The notes below the pieces were generated by a model that was given only the letters and a program-made list of their open reading frames with translations, made no database searches and was not told the DNA's origin. Of a stretch of 64,000 nt of DNA, positions 1 through 14,682 are shown in pieces. Each line of letters opens with the position of its first letter. Within the stretch, counting starts at the first letter, position 1. Made by a program: the position numbers and the translations under genes. Origin of the DNA: Amoebidium appalachense (taxonomy: Eukaryota > Ichthyosporea); contig CAVNZM010000007.1 of the NCBI GenBank assembly GCA_963693365.1, positions 1,240,001 through 1,304,000 of the forward strand. Direction: 5' to 3'.

Positions 1-20
1 GGGGGGGGGGGTTACAGTAC

Positions 21-3140
<3,120 letters not shown>

Positions 3141-3300
3141 GTTGGTGTTGGCAGCCTCTCAGGCTTTTGCACGGCCAGAATCGAGAGCTTCTATAACTAC
3201 CGCTAAACCATGAACACAACAACTCAAAGTGAAAGTGAAAAGCTCGAGTACATAGATATCAAACGGCCGGTTTGCGCAAACATGTTTGCGCAAACCCTCG
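3141..3300 (-). promoter_or_regulatory. Probable CWF19L2 upstream region with perfect palindrome
   Basis: Just upstream of the CWF19L2 start codon. Bases 3269-3296 are a perfect 28-bp palindrome (half-site GGTTTGCGCAAACA). CGGCCG-type sequence flanks it on both sides. No TATA box is obvious. The regulatory role is inferred from position and symmetry only. Confidence 0.35.
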
Positions 3301-3607
3301 GCCGGTTCCCCTAGATCTCGGCCGTCTCGAAAGTTCTATTTTTAGCTTTCTATTTTCAGTAACACCCTGTACTGTCGGTAGCATCACTACCCTCTTCAGG
3401 GGGGGGGGGGGGGGCTGCTAGGCTAATCGTGTATCGTAGAAAGGTTTGGGGAGCCCGGGAGGAGGGGGGCGGGGGGACGGGGGGGGGGGGAGGGGGGGGG
3501 GGGGCGCGGGGAGAGGCAGACGGAGGAGAGGAGGAGAAGGGTAGGGACATGTGGTGTTGGTGATCTGTGTGTGTGTGTGGGGGGGGGGGGGGGGGGGGGG
3601 GGGGGGA

Positions 3608-3642
<35 letters not shown>

Positions 3643-3653
3643 GGGGTTGGGAA

Positions 3654-3687
<34 letters not shown>

Positions 3688-3782
3688 GTCACAATCCCAT
3701 AAATAAAATTTTCCCAGCCTTTGGTGCTTTCCCTTTTCCCTGGTCTTCCATGATTTTTGCGCAGGTTTGGATGGCCACTTAC

Positions 3783-3830
3783 GGGGAGCACGACCCGTGT
3801 TCGACCACATGTGTACAAGTCTTAGAGGGC
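3783..3830 (-). CDS. Possible orphan exon
   Basis: A 48-base stretch lies between a good acceptor (TTTCTCCCTCAG) and a strong donor (GTAAGTGG) on the minus strand. Two of the three frames are open. One starts with two carried bases, which matches the phase left by the PAN-like exon at 6170-6343 and would complete a Cys codon. Too short to identify, and may be chance. Confidence 0.15.
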
Positions 3831-4334
3831 CTGAGGGAGAAATTTGAAACTCGACTGACCAACCATTTATAATAGTGGTGGGAGCACCGATGCATATGCC
3901 ATGATGATACTTAAATTTAAAACCTTTGCAATATGGTTGCAGCACCAATGGAATGCTAGGTTTTAAACCCTTAAACAGCCATGTGTTAGCTGCATTCGCC
4001 CCAAATAAAGTACTCGCGATATTCCTACTATTTTATCGTGTTTTTAAACCTTTTTTGCGCACCAAAACTTCCCGCCAAAATTTCCATATATGGCTAAAAA
4101 AAAGTCAAATCGCGCGAATTATTAGTCGATGCCAATATACTTGAGATTGCAATATTCCTACTTTATTGTTTTATAAAATACATTGATCTTAATTATGTGC
4201 ATTACAGCTGTTGATCGATCACACTTTGGTCTTAGGCCGAGTCTACAGTTATTCTTGGCATTGTTTTTGATGCTGTCAGCTCTTTACAATAACCAATGTG
4301 TGCACTGCACCCCCCCCCCCTTTTTCCCTCCCCC

Positions 4335-4377
<43 letters not shown>

Positions 4378-4558
4378 GGACGAGGAGGGACAGGCAGTGA
4401 CCGGTGTTGCGGGCAGAAGTGTACATGTGAGCCACATTACTAATTTTCCCGGTTATTTTCAAATTTCACAAGCTGCAAGTGTTTCTTTATTTCTATTTGG
4501 CTCGAGTGCTTAACCACACCTTCACATTAGCCCTGCATGAAGGCACGTGACTCGCAGA

Positions 4559-5071
4559 GGGCCCAACCACATCGGCAGAGTCAACTTGCTAGAAGCAGAA
4601 TTATTGTGCAAAAGCGGAATTATTCTGCAAAAAGCAGAATTATTATTATTCTGCAAAAAGCAGAATCAATCTGCTAAAAGCAGAATTATTCTGCAAAAGT
4701 AGAATCAATCTGCTAAAAGCAGAATCAATCTGCTAAAAGCAGAATCACTCTGCAAAGAGCAGAATATTCTGCTAAAAGCAGAATTATTCTGCTAAAAGCA
4801 GAATATTCTGCTGAATTATTCTGCTAAAAGCAGAATATTCTGCTGTCGAACGCAGAAATGATTCTGCTTTTAGCGGAAAAGCAGAATAATTCTGCTAAAA
4901 GGAAAGTGATTCTGCTAAAAGCAGAGTGATTCTGCTACAAGCAGAGTGATTCTGCTTTTGCAGAATAATTCTGCTAAAAGAAGAGTGATTCTGCTTTTGC
5001 AGAATAATTCTGCTTTTTGCAGAATAATTCTGCTTTTAGCAAGTTGACTCTGTCGATGTGGTTGGGTCCTT
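4559..5071. mobile_element. Fold-back repeat element
   Basis: The outer ends are inverted copies of about 40 bases: left begins GGGCCCAACCACATCGGCAG, right ends with the complement of GGACCCAACCACATCGACAG. Both then read into AGTCAACTTGCTA. Inside, the left half is built of short units like GCAGAATTATTCTGCAAAA and the right half of their complements, with the turn near 4815-4860. The whole 510-bp element could fold into one long hairpin. No coding capacity. It resembles a fold-back transposon or large MITE. No target-site duplication is clear. Confidence 0.7.
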
Positions 5072-5224
5072 CGCAGGCCTATTTGGCCCAATATGTAGGC
5101 ATACGCTTGCCATATCTAAGCAGCTAGACCGAGGCTCAGAAAGTGTTATGAGTATACATTGCTATGTGTCAAGTCATAAATCACCATTCACCTACAGATC
5201 TCTTCCTCCCCACTTCCATTACCA

Positions 5225-5521
5225 CTATTTGCCCCATTCGTCATATGAATTTTTTTCCCCTGGCCTGGCCGTACCCACCATCCCTCCCATCCCACTCACC
5301 ATCCCTGTTGATATCTTTACCGTAAGGCATGTTATCTCCCCTATCCCCCATTCATAACCATCTCCATACTCCTTCTCTTCATATTCTCCGGCCCATTTTT
5401 CTCCCATGTCAACCACATCATAACCATTTCTAGCCACTTTTTCTCCATGTTTTCTTACCCGTTTTTCTTCCATATCCCCCATCATATCTCTTGTGTTGAG
5501 GTGGATATTAATATTCTTCAT
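5225..5521. other. C/T-rich degenerate repeat, open on minus strand
   Basis: Loose repeats of a CCATATCCCCC-like motif. The minus strand is open for about 98 codons and reads charged protein (MGDMEEKRVRK), but this follows from the repeat. No splice signals tie it to a gene. I take it as non-coding. Confidence 0.35.
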
Positions 5522-5679
5522 CCTCTCTCTAAGGCATATGCACTTTCTTGTGTTGTCTGTGCCGGTGGGTTTGATGTTTGTTTGGGTGGTGGCTGCGACT
5601 TTTGGCTCCGTACATGCTCTTTTTTCGCGGGCTGCACAAAAGACAGGGGGGAAGAAGGTGTGTGTGTGTGTGTGACAGT

Positions 5680-5710
<31 letters not shown>

Positions 5711-5933
5711 GGGGGGGGGAGGATGGAGTTAGTGTGTGCGGGTGCAGGTAAAAACGTGTTTGAAGAATGTGGGACATTGCATACACAGGCTCTATCAAAC
5801 ATTGACATAGTTTCACATCAAAGGAGCGAGGCCCTAGAGATTACATACAAGGGTCAATCACACGGTTACATTACTAGTAATGAAGAAATTACGGAAGGGG
5901 GAGTTGCATATAGATTGGTTAGCTGGGGAGGCG

Positions 5934-5983
<50 letters not shown>

Positions 5984-6085
5984 ATTGCATACAGAGTTAC
6001 TGTATGATAGCATAATCTTTTTTTTTTTTAAGTGGGGATGTGCGGGCGGGGCGCGGGCGGGCGGGCGGGCGGGCGGACGGACGGG

Positions 6086-6086
<1 letters not shown>

Positions 6087-6124
<38 letters not shown>

Positions 6125-6125
6125 G
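6087..6125. repeat. Poly-G tract
   Basis: A run of about 37 G preceded by (GGGC)n. In the sense of the PAN-like exon it lies as a C-tract about 40 bases after that exon's donor, whose intron begins GTACGTCCCCCCCC. Confidence 0.8.
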
Positions 6126-6169
6126 GGGAGGGGAGAGGGGGCGGAGAGGAGGGAGGGGGGGGGACGTAC

Positions 6170-6343
6170 AGTAGCGATAGACCACTGCGCCAGCCGCGGC
6201 ACTCTGCCTGGACAGAATGTAGGCATGGGTCTCACACGATATGTCGGGCCACCAGCTGAAAAACGCACAGTCCCCCCTCTCGTTGCAATACCCAAAGCAC
6301 TGTTCGTGAGTCCGTGCCACGTATGCGTAGGATTGAGCCCCAA
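6170..6343 (-). CDS. Orphan exon of an unidentified PAN/apple-like cysteine-rich protein
   Basis: A 174-base minus-strand block between acceptor CACCCTGTCACAG and donor GTACGT, phase 1 at both ends, coding 57 residues plus a completing codon. The peptide contains EQCFGYCNERGDCAFFSWW and DISCETHAYILS. That spacing (C-x3-C-x5-C, aromatic FFSWW, then C) is typical of PAN/apple domains found in secreted or surface proteins. Codon composition differs from the surrounding repeats. No start, stop or partner exon is assigned. Possible partners are 3783-3830 and a short frame near 6940-6975 after the acceptor TTTTTTTATTTTAG. It may belong to a small gene between CWF19L2 and syntenin, or be a relic. 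The phase-1 symmetry fits a shuffled domain exon. Confidence 0.45.
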
Positions 6344-6399
6344 CTGTGACAGGGTGACATTTGACGTTGGTGAGGTATTGAGTTACCCCCAGCACTGGG

Positions 6400-6724
6400 A
6401 GGGCCCAACCACATCAGCTGAGTCAACTTGCTCCGAGCAGAATTATTCTGCAAAAAGCAAAATTATTCTGCAAAAAGCAGAATCATTCTGCAAAAAGCAG
6501 AATTATTCCGCAAAAGCAGAATCAACTGCTAAAAGCAGAATTATTCTGCAAAAGCAGAATCAATCTGCTAAAAGCAGAATCACTCTGCTAAAAGCAGAAT
6601 CAATCTGCTAAACGCAGAATTATTCTGCTGTCGAAAGCAGAATGACTTTATAATTCTGTTAAAAGCAGAATAATTCTGCTGTTGCAGAATAATTCTGCTT
6701 TGTGCAGAATAATTCTGCTTTTTC
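6400..6724. mobile_element. Truncated relative of the fold-back element
   Basis: Begins GGGCCCAACCACATCAGCTG then AGTCAACTTGCT, as at 4560, and continues as repeated AGCAGAATTATTCTGC units that switch to the complementary orientation near 6630. It stops at 6724 without the terminal inverted copy, so the right end is lost. Confidence 0.6.
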
Positions 6725-7069
6725 AACGTTATGTTCAAAAAAAACACATTCAACATTGGATTTATTTGGACACTACCACATACAGTGGTAGTCTTTTTGA
6801 AACATCATTCCCGATATATCTAATATTTGGATATCTCAAGTTTGCATTCCTGCATATCTGCCATCATATTATCCTCAGGCACCGCTGGATTCATATCTTC
6901 CATCTGGCTATCTCGGGGCCTCATATCCTGGTCATTCATTAATGCCGGGACAGGATTTAATCAATGTAGCAAACCCTAAAATAAAAAAAAGGCCCTTCTA
7001 ACACGATCGACCCACAAGTTCATGTGGTTCTAGCAGGAAAACTAGCAAACAACTCTTGCCGTTCGCCCA

Positions 7070-7128
<59 letters not shown>

Positions 7129-7194
7129 ACGTACGTGCACGTGCACGTGCACTCACGTGTGTATGTGTGTGCGTGTTGGCGTGCGTGTGTGTGC

Positions 7195-7229
<35 letters not shown>

Positions 7230-7422
7230 TGTGTATGCGAGCGTGCGTGCAGGCACGCGCGAGCGTGTGCGTGTGTCCGTAAGTGAGTGTGTGCGCATGT
7301 CTGTGCCGGTGGTGGGTGCATGTGCCCTAAACCCCTGCTATTTATTTAAAAAAAAAAAAAAATAGAGAGAGAGAAGCATGATCAGAAGGAGGTGAGAGGT
7401 AGTGGTGGTGGTGGTGGTGTAT

Positions 7423-7453
<31 letters not shown>

Positions 7454-7606
7454 GGGGGGGGGGGAGGGGGGAGGGGGGGGGGGGGGGGATGGGAATGGTG
7501 GCAGTGACAAGAAAATAGTAGCGGTTGGCACCAATCAGAATATTCCCAAGTAAGAAAAAAAGCACGATAAGAGATAAAGTGAAAATTTGCAAAAATTTAC
7601 ACAGCC

Positions 7607-7731
7607 TTAAAACTGATTTGTCAGTTGGCGAATCTTCTCCGGGGTAAGTGGACGTGCCAGTTCGGCATAGATGTCTCTGGGCATGAGAGTCATGGTGAGT
7701 GTGTTGCCGCACTTGTCCATGACTGTTTGTA

Positions 7732-7806
<75 letters not shown>

Positions 7807-8368
7807 ATGTATACGGGAGGGGGAGGGGAGGAGGGTGTGGAGGGGGGGCGGGGAGAAGGGGAGGTTCCCGGAATAAAGAATGTTACATTAGTTTATTTAG
7901 GTGTAATATCCAAAAAGAGGGTAGAAATGAAAATGGGAGCCGATTAAGTAACCATAGGGGGCGAGGAGGAGGAGAGTTGCGGAAGGGGGGAGGGTGTGTG
8001 TGTGTGTATGGGTGTCATCATAATTTCACGTGTGATAACCTGATTCACGTTGATTATCTTTGGGCTGCACAGGCATGCCCATCCCCCTCCCCTCCCCCCA
8101 CCTCCCCTCCCCCCCCCTGCGCACGCCAAAGGCAAAAAAAAAAGAAAAAAAAAACCTATAAACAAATAAATGAAAAAAAAATATGATACTAGAAAAAAGC
8201 AAACTTACATAACAGCGCACTGTATGCTTTGCAGATATATTTTAAAGCTTCTAATTAGGGCTGGTTGGAGGGAAAATGGGGTGTCGGTGAATTGGTAACG
8301 AGCGCCCCGTGGGGGGGGGGAGGGAGAAAGGTGGGGGGGGGGGGGGGGGGGGGAAGGGATGGGGAGGG

Positions 8369-8409
<41 letters not shown>

Positions 8410-11204
8410 GAGACAGAGGGGGAAGGACGAGGGCTGGGTGGGGTGGGTGGATCGTATCCTTGTTCATTTCGAGCATGCAACAAAATAAAAGGATGGAAGA
8501 TGGTGTGGGATGGGGGGTGGGGGTGGGTGGAGAGGGGGATGGAGAAATTACAGGTGCAGTTGAACGAGGCGCAAGACGTCTAAAAAGTGTGGTGGGAAGG
8601 TGGGGGAAAGGTGGTTGGGGGGGAGATGGGGTGGGGGGGATGGGAGAGAAAAATGGCTGTAGGATAGGGGGAGGGGGGAGAGGGGGGAGGGGGGGCGGTT
8701 GTTTGGGGGTGTGGAAGAAATTGATTTTTTTATTTTTTTTATTTTTTTTTGGGGGGGGGGGGGAGGGAGGGGGGGGGGGGGGGGTTTCAAGACGTACCTT
8801 CGAGCATCTCCTTTGTGTCCAGACCCACCACACTCCACCCACACAGCTCCACTGCAAACCATCATGTGGTGGTGAGACTAATGATTCCCCATACTAGAAA
8901 AATAGAATAAGCCCCCCCCCCCCCCCCTCTCCCCCCCTCCCCCCTCCCCCTCTTCCTCCTGCCACATGATCTAGACATTTTTGCTGACTTTTGCGAACCA
9001 TTCACTCCTATCCACTGCTCATCCCCCCCCCCCTCCACCCCCTTTTCCCCCTCCTCTCCCGGCAGCGCAACTAATCCGCTCCCTTCTACATGCATCAAAG
9101 ACAAAGAGGGAGGTTTTTCAATGCAGGGATGACAACGGGATCCATGGTGACTTGGTTAGTGGGATAAAATGGTTCAATAAGAGTCACATACTTGCATGTG
9201 TTCCAGTTTGGGTTCTGGTGAAGGTCACATTTTTGCTCGGATGTGGTATGAGTAGTGGGTGACGGTGGGGAATTTGGGAGTGATGGGAGGTTGCAAGGAG
9301 GGAAGGGGGGGGGGGGGGGGGGGGGGGGGGGGAGGAAGGGGGGAAGGGGGCGCGTGTAAGGATGATAGCACGAAGGGGAAGTGAGAGAAGAGGAGAGGGT
9401 ATAGATTGGATGGCGGTAAGAGGGTGGAGTCGAGGGTTGGGGGAGGGGGGAGGGGGGAAGGGGGGGGGGGGGGGGGGGGGAGGTTAAGGAAAAGGGCGTG
9501 TGATTGTCGAAAGAGAGAGAGAGAGAATGTGTGTGTTTGTGGGGGGGGGCAGGGGGCCCGGGGGGGGGGGGGGGGGGGCACGCGCTTGTGTGCGTGTCCG
9601 TGCAAAAACTTTAAAATGCATGAACACAAAACAGAAACCAAAGCAATTGTGCATTCAGAGAAGGCTGCAACAGACTTCAACCTCTCGCTTGGGGGGGAGG
9701 GGGGGGGGGGGGGGGAGGGGGGGCTAGGGGAGGTGGGGCTGGGCATGCGTGTGGGCGTGGGGTCGGAGGGAGGGCCCGGGGAGGAGAGGGGGCAGGCGGT
9801 GGCCAACGGGGGGGGGGGGGGATGGGGGGGAGAGGGGGGTAAGGGATCCAACATACCAATAAAGTGATCGGCAGGGACGTTTGTCTTGTCAGCCAGTGAC
9901 CCGGCCACCACCTGCCTTATTAGGTTGGACTGCAGGTAGAGGCCCACCTTGGCCCCACTGGTGCGGTCTAGGCGGTAGGTGCTGCAGTGGGGCCTGGAAT
10001 GCACTAGAAGGGTGACGTCACTGGCCGTCTGAAGGGCCATCGTGGCCTGCTTGGATGAGCAGAGGGACATGTCGGTGCCGTTCATCTGGGGCGGTTGAAG
10101 AAGGGTTTAGTTAAGTTTTCCGGCGTTTCTTCAAGTTCCTTTTACTATTATGTATTTATTTTATTTTTATTTTTCTCTTTTTTTGGGTGGGGCTGGGGGG
10201 AGGGGGGGGGGGGGGGGGGATGGGAGAGGCGAGGGAGGGCGGGCGGGCAGGCGGGGAGGGGAGGGGGGGGGGGATCTGGGGTGGATAAGGTGGGTGTTAT
10301 GTATTCAATTATTATGTGTTTTTTTGTTTGGTTGGAGGGGGGAGGGGGGGGGGGTCGGAGGGAGGGGGGGGGGGGGAAGAGGTGGGGGGAGAGGGGGAGG
10401 TTGCCTCGAGGGGGGAGGGGGAGAGGGGGAGGCGGGTATTGTGTGGGTTGTTGGGTGGAAGAGAGGGTGGGGTTTAATGATGGGCAACGTCACGGTGTGA
10501 ATTACAATTACATACCACAGGCACAGGAAAATGCACGGTGTGGGACACAAGCACACACACAATCCCCTCCGCTCCCCCTTCCCCCTTGCCCCCCTCCCCC
10601 CCCCCCCCCCCCCCCCCCCACACACACACACAAAAATAAAGAGGACACGCGCACACCTGCAAGCGCGCGCACACACACACAGCCACACACACAAATTCAC
10701 ACACACACAGCCACACACACAAATACACACACACTGTCTTCCTCAAACGCCTTCAATTATGTATTGGAAAATCACGCTATCAAACGAACTTACCTGTTTT
10801 TTTCTTGAAAGAAAAGCAGGAAATACAAAGAGTATTCATGAACCAATGAAACCACCTTGCCCCCCATCCTCCCTCCCCCTCCCCACCTCCCCCGCCCCCC
10901 AAATCCAACCCAAAGTAAAAGAGACAATGGTCCCCTACATCAACACACAGACACACACACACACACGGTCTGCCCCTCCCGTCTCCCCCTTTCTCTTGCC
11001 CTCTGCACTCGACACAACCCCTAAGCACCCTCCCCCCCCCCCCCTCCCCCTTCCCGCCCCATACCCCTCTCCCCCCGGCTCCATCAAATGCAATATTCCC
11101 CCCCTACCCCCCCCCCCCCCCCCCCCCCCCTGCCCACATCCCCTCCCCACCCCTCTTCCCCCTGCCCCCCCCCCCCCCCCCCGCCCACATCCCCTCCCCC
11201 CCCC

Positions 11205-11235
<31 letters not shown>

Positions 11236-11401
11236 ACGATCACACATACCTCCAACACCAAATCTCCAAACCTCAGCCCCTTGTGCCAGGCCACCGACTG
11301 ATACCTGACACAACAGAGCATTAACCGGCCCTGAACAGTGGACATGGCGATACCAAACCCCTTCTGCCCTCGAGACATCTGCACTTCTGGTGTGTGTGTG
11401 C

Positions 11402-11451
<50 letters not shown>

Positions 11452-11466
11452 ACGTGTGTGTGTGTG

Positions 11467-11501
<35 letters not shown>

Positions 11502-12531
11502 CGTGTGTGTGCGTGCGCACACGTGTGCATGGATGGCATCGGGTACAGTGAATATTCTGAAAAATGAAATGCTTTTGTGTGCTGCAGCATTGAGTGAGTG
11601 TGCGCCCAAGTCATCAACAAGAAAGGGAAGGGGGAGAAGCTGGGTGATGGTATATACAAATCAGGCCACCATAAATGTTGTGCGATTACCATTATTGACT
11701 GGGTACATGCGGTAAACATAATTAGTAGTGTACGTGGTTGTGAAAGAAACCAATCACCTGTGGGCGTGGGCGTTACCAATCAAAATCGTGATAGGGTCTA
11801 GTGCAATATTTTTTTCTAATGCACCCATAAGTTTGTTTTAGGCTTTCACCCAATAATTTCTCTTTTTATAAATACAGACTAATCGTAAAAGAAGACAAGG
11901 GAACAATCTTATAGAGCAAGCACAACACTTACACACCGGCAGGCACATTATATATAGATATCCCACTTACCAAAAATCTTCTCTCTATCCAACCCCGCTT
12001 CCTCCTTCTGAACCGTCTGAACTGCCGTCGGCTCCCCACCACCAACACATTTTTGCGCAAAAAGATTCATGTTGGCACCATCGTTAAAGAAAAACGGGTC
12101 GTTTTCGTAATCGACAGGTACATCCTCCTGATCGAAAGACAAAACCACACTCTCAGCCGGCGGTACATCATGCAGCGCATATTCGCAAATATCAAAATCG
12201 TTTATCTCGCAAATTTCTATCCCGAGCATGCTGGATAACTCCTCCTCCGACGGTCTCTGGCGCATGAGTGGGTCCGGGACCAACTCATCCATTTCAATGT
12301 CGTATGATTTTGCATCTTCTTTGATTGATATATATACCCCCGTGTGATATCCCGAGTCATTTTCGCTTTCCTCCTCCTCCTCCTCTAAATCGTTGTCCTG
12401 GATCATAATTTGCTGGAGATATGCCGGCGCACCGCTGTGTGTGACTGATCGAGGCCACTGTTGCGGTAAAGGGAAAAAAATGAGTTAACTTACCAGTTTC
12501 GTTGCGTGAACAAAAAAATGTTGTTGACCAG

Positions 12532-12569
<38 letters not shown>

Positions 12570-13434
12570 CCCCCCCCCCCCCCCCCCCCCCCCACCCCCC
12601 AAATCTCCCGGAGAGATGCCATCGGATTTACACTTCTCCCACCACCCCCTCAATCATCTCTCCTCTCCTCGGTGCCAAGCACAGTACCCCCCCCCCCCTC
12701 CCCCCCAACACATTTCACATGCAAGCTGCCTAAGAATTTCAAATTCTAGGCATGATTTGCTAGTCTGCCCCTTATAGCCTCTGGAACCTAATATGGTCGA
12801 ACGCCATGTGTGCACTATCTTCCTCTCCAATCCCTATCTTCACGTCAAGTCAGGGGGTATTTCAGCTTCCACGTCAAAGGGTACTTCGCCAACACAATAT
12901 GCCGTTTTTTGTGTGTTCAAATTTCTCTCATGCCGGTGCAACTAGTGGTGGAGAAACTGAATGCCATATTCGCAAGCTGCAGCGTGCGAATGTCTTCAAT
13001 GACACGAAATCTAGAAATGATTGCTCAAGAAGCTTTTGGGGCTATTTCAAGCATGTTGACACGAAAAAGTTGTAACACGCAATCACGCTTGATTTTCAAG
13101 ATGAAGCTGTGTGTCTATATTTGCCATTCTATTTTTAAAGCATCACATTTATTAATTTAGTGCAACCCCCACACAAAGTGACAAAGTTTGTGACCAGGAA
13201 TAAAGGAAGTAACACTCGTGCAGCATACATATGCGGCTGCATGCATATGCGTTTGAGTACACGCCTTACCTTACTACCAGCACATGGCAGTTGCAACTCC
13301 CCCTCTTTGAAACCACCACGAAAATGGCTGCGGTGTGCTTCAAAGACATCTTGCTTGAACTCCAGTGAGGTGCCACCCACACGTGTGTCGAACAAGCAGG
13401 GGACTTGCGCCCCACTCTCTGTGGCCGAACCCAT
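7607..13434 (-). CDS. SDCBP: Syntenin-like tandem PDZ scaffold protein
   Basis: Six minus-strand exons: 13270-13434, 11971-12457, 11250-11386, 9857-10085, 8798-8851, 7607-7722 (stop TAA at 7607-7609). Phases agree and give 395 residues. Residues about 215-300 form PDZ1, with carboxylate loop GFGI and the family-diagnostic [17 protein letters not shown] (human GLRFGDQVLQING). PDZ2 follows at about 303-380 with loop KVGLYL and ends [13 protein letters not shown], then TMTLMP and a short C-terminal tail. Known syntenins bind syndecan tails and PIP2 and act in exosome and membrane traffic. Human syntenin-1 has 298 residues; here the N terminus is longer, very acidic ([10 protein letters not shown]) and shows no LYPxL motif. 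Start choice is uncertain: ATG at 13434 or in-frame ATG at 13458. The first two exons are the least sure; the PDZ exons are firm. An AATAAA lies at 7341-7346 on the same strand. Confidence 0.82.
8798..10085 (-). other. PDZ2-coding exons of the syntenin-like gene and their C-tract introns
   Basis: Exons 9857-10085 and 8798-8851 join in phase 1 to read [17 protein letters not shown], matching the end of syntenin PDZ2 (human HNICEINGQNVIGLK). Both donors (GTATGT and GTACGT) are followed within 25 bases by C-runs in the sense direction. Confidence 0.75.
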
Positions 13435-14618
13435 AGTCACGCTCTCCCTATTCCTCATTGCACACACATGATAAAGCACAGCTCTTGTCTAGTTACACAA
13501 CTACAAGGACAAGCAGTGCCGGAAATGTTCTCGCGAAAAAAATGCACGAAATTGTGACAGTTCACCGTGCACGAATCAAGGAGACACGTGCATGCATGCC
13601 TTGGTTGCATGCTTGACCTATGCTCTCTGCCTATGTTGTGTGCATGGCAAAACGTCCTTGACTTAACCCCTAGAAGGGACATTGAAGCATAACCGAAACT
13701 TCCCCCCAAAATGAGATTTGCCAAGGTTTCCTTGCTTCATACTCAGATTTCCACCTGAACACTTTTTTCGTTTTCTCGTTCTTTTTATTCAAGGCCCAGA
13801 TGGTGATCAATCAGAGTGAAGGGATCCCCCAACACTTCCTAGTGGGGGGACGATCGTATGTCCGTACCTTCGCTCCCGGGAATTTGAGACACCGTTTTCG
13901 TATGTGTATAACAGTATGTAACTAGTAAATACGAAAAATGAAGTATCATTATACCACAATCTCCAATAATAGTGTAGATTGTTCGATTTTTACTATATGT
14001 AAGGCAAGTTGCAGTCCTATGTCTGTAACGGAATTTCACTTGGCCAAAAACCCGAAACTGGAGAAATGTAACTCCTCCATACGACTCGCCCCACACATAT
14101 GGGTTTTGGGGGATCCAGTGAAGATAATAGAGACGACGATGTGAATTTTAAGAAGGAAGGTTGGCGTGATATATAGAACTTTAAAAAATAACTGGTCGAT
14201 ACAAAACTTTTAACTAATGATTTGAGACTTTATGAGATTTCGATTGGTGCAAACGCTTTCTAGATCCATGAGCTGCTTGCCAGCTCTTACGTAACACGAT
14301 CTTGAGGCCTGGCCAATAGGAAAAGTCGAGGTGGTGCCGTGTGGACCAATAAAAGCATTGAAGATGCTTTTTGCTGGCTAACACGCGTACGTGATTTTGT
14401 GCAACCTCCTTGCAGCGTGCGCGCATGCACAAGGCAGCAAAGTAGGTACGTGTCCGTGCGTTGTCGTGGCCATTGCGTTTCCTCATGCTTTCCCTGGCCA
14501 TAATAATTTGCTTCAACTTGAATCAACACGGGCAACCTCAGGGACGGTAAAGGGGCCGTGTTCACTTCGCGGAAATTTCCCATGCCCTTTTTTTCTATTA
14601 GTCGGCTTTAGCACGTGC

Positions 14619-14682
<64 letters not shown>

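Noticed and set aside
3418-3948. Proline- or glycine-rich open frames through C- and G-runs
   Set aside because: Homopolymer translation only; poly-Pro and poly-Gly stretches mirror each other on the two strands.
14214-14583. Overlapping open frames between syntenin-like and Slingshot genes
   Set aside because: Two minus frames and one plus frame are open together, with no codon bias or homology.
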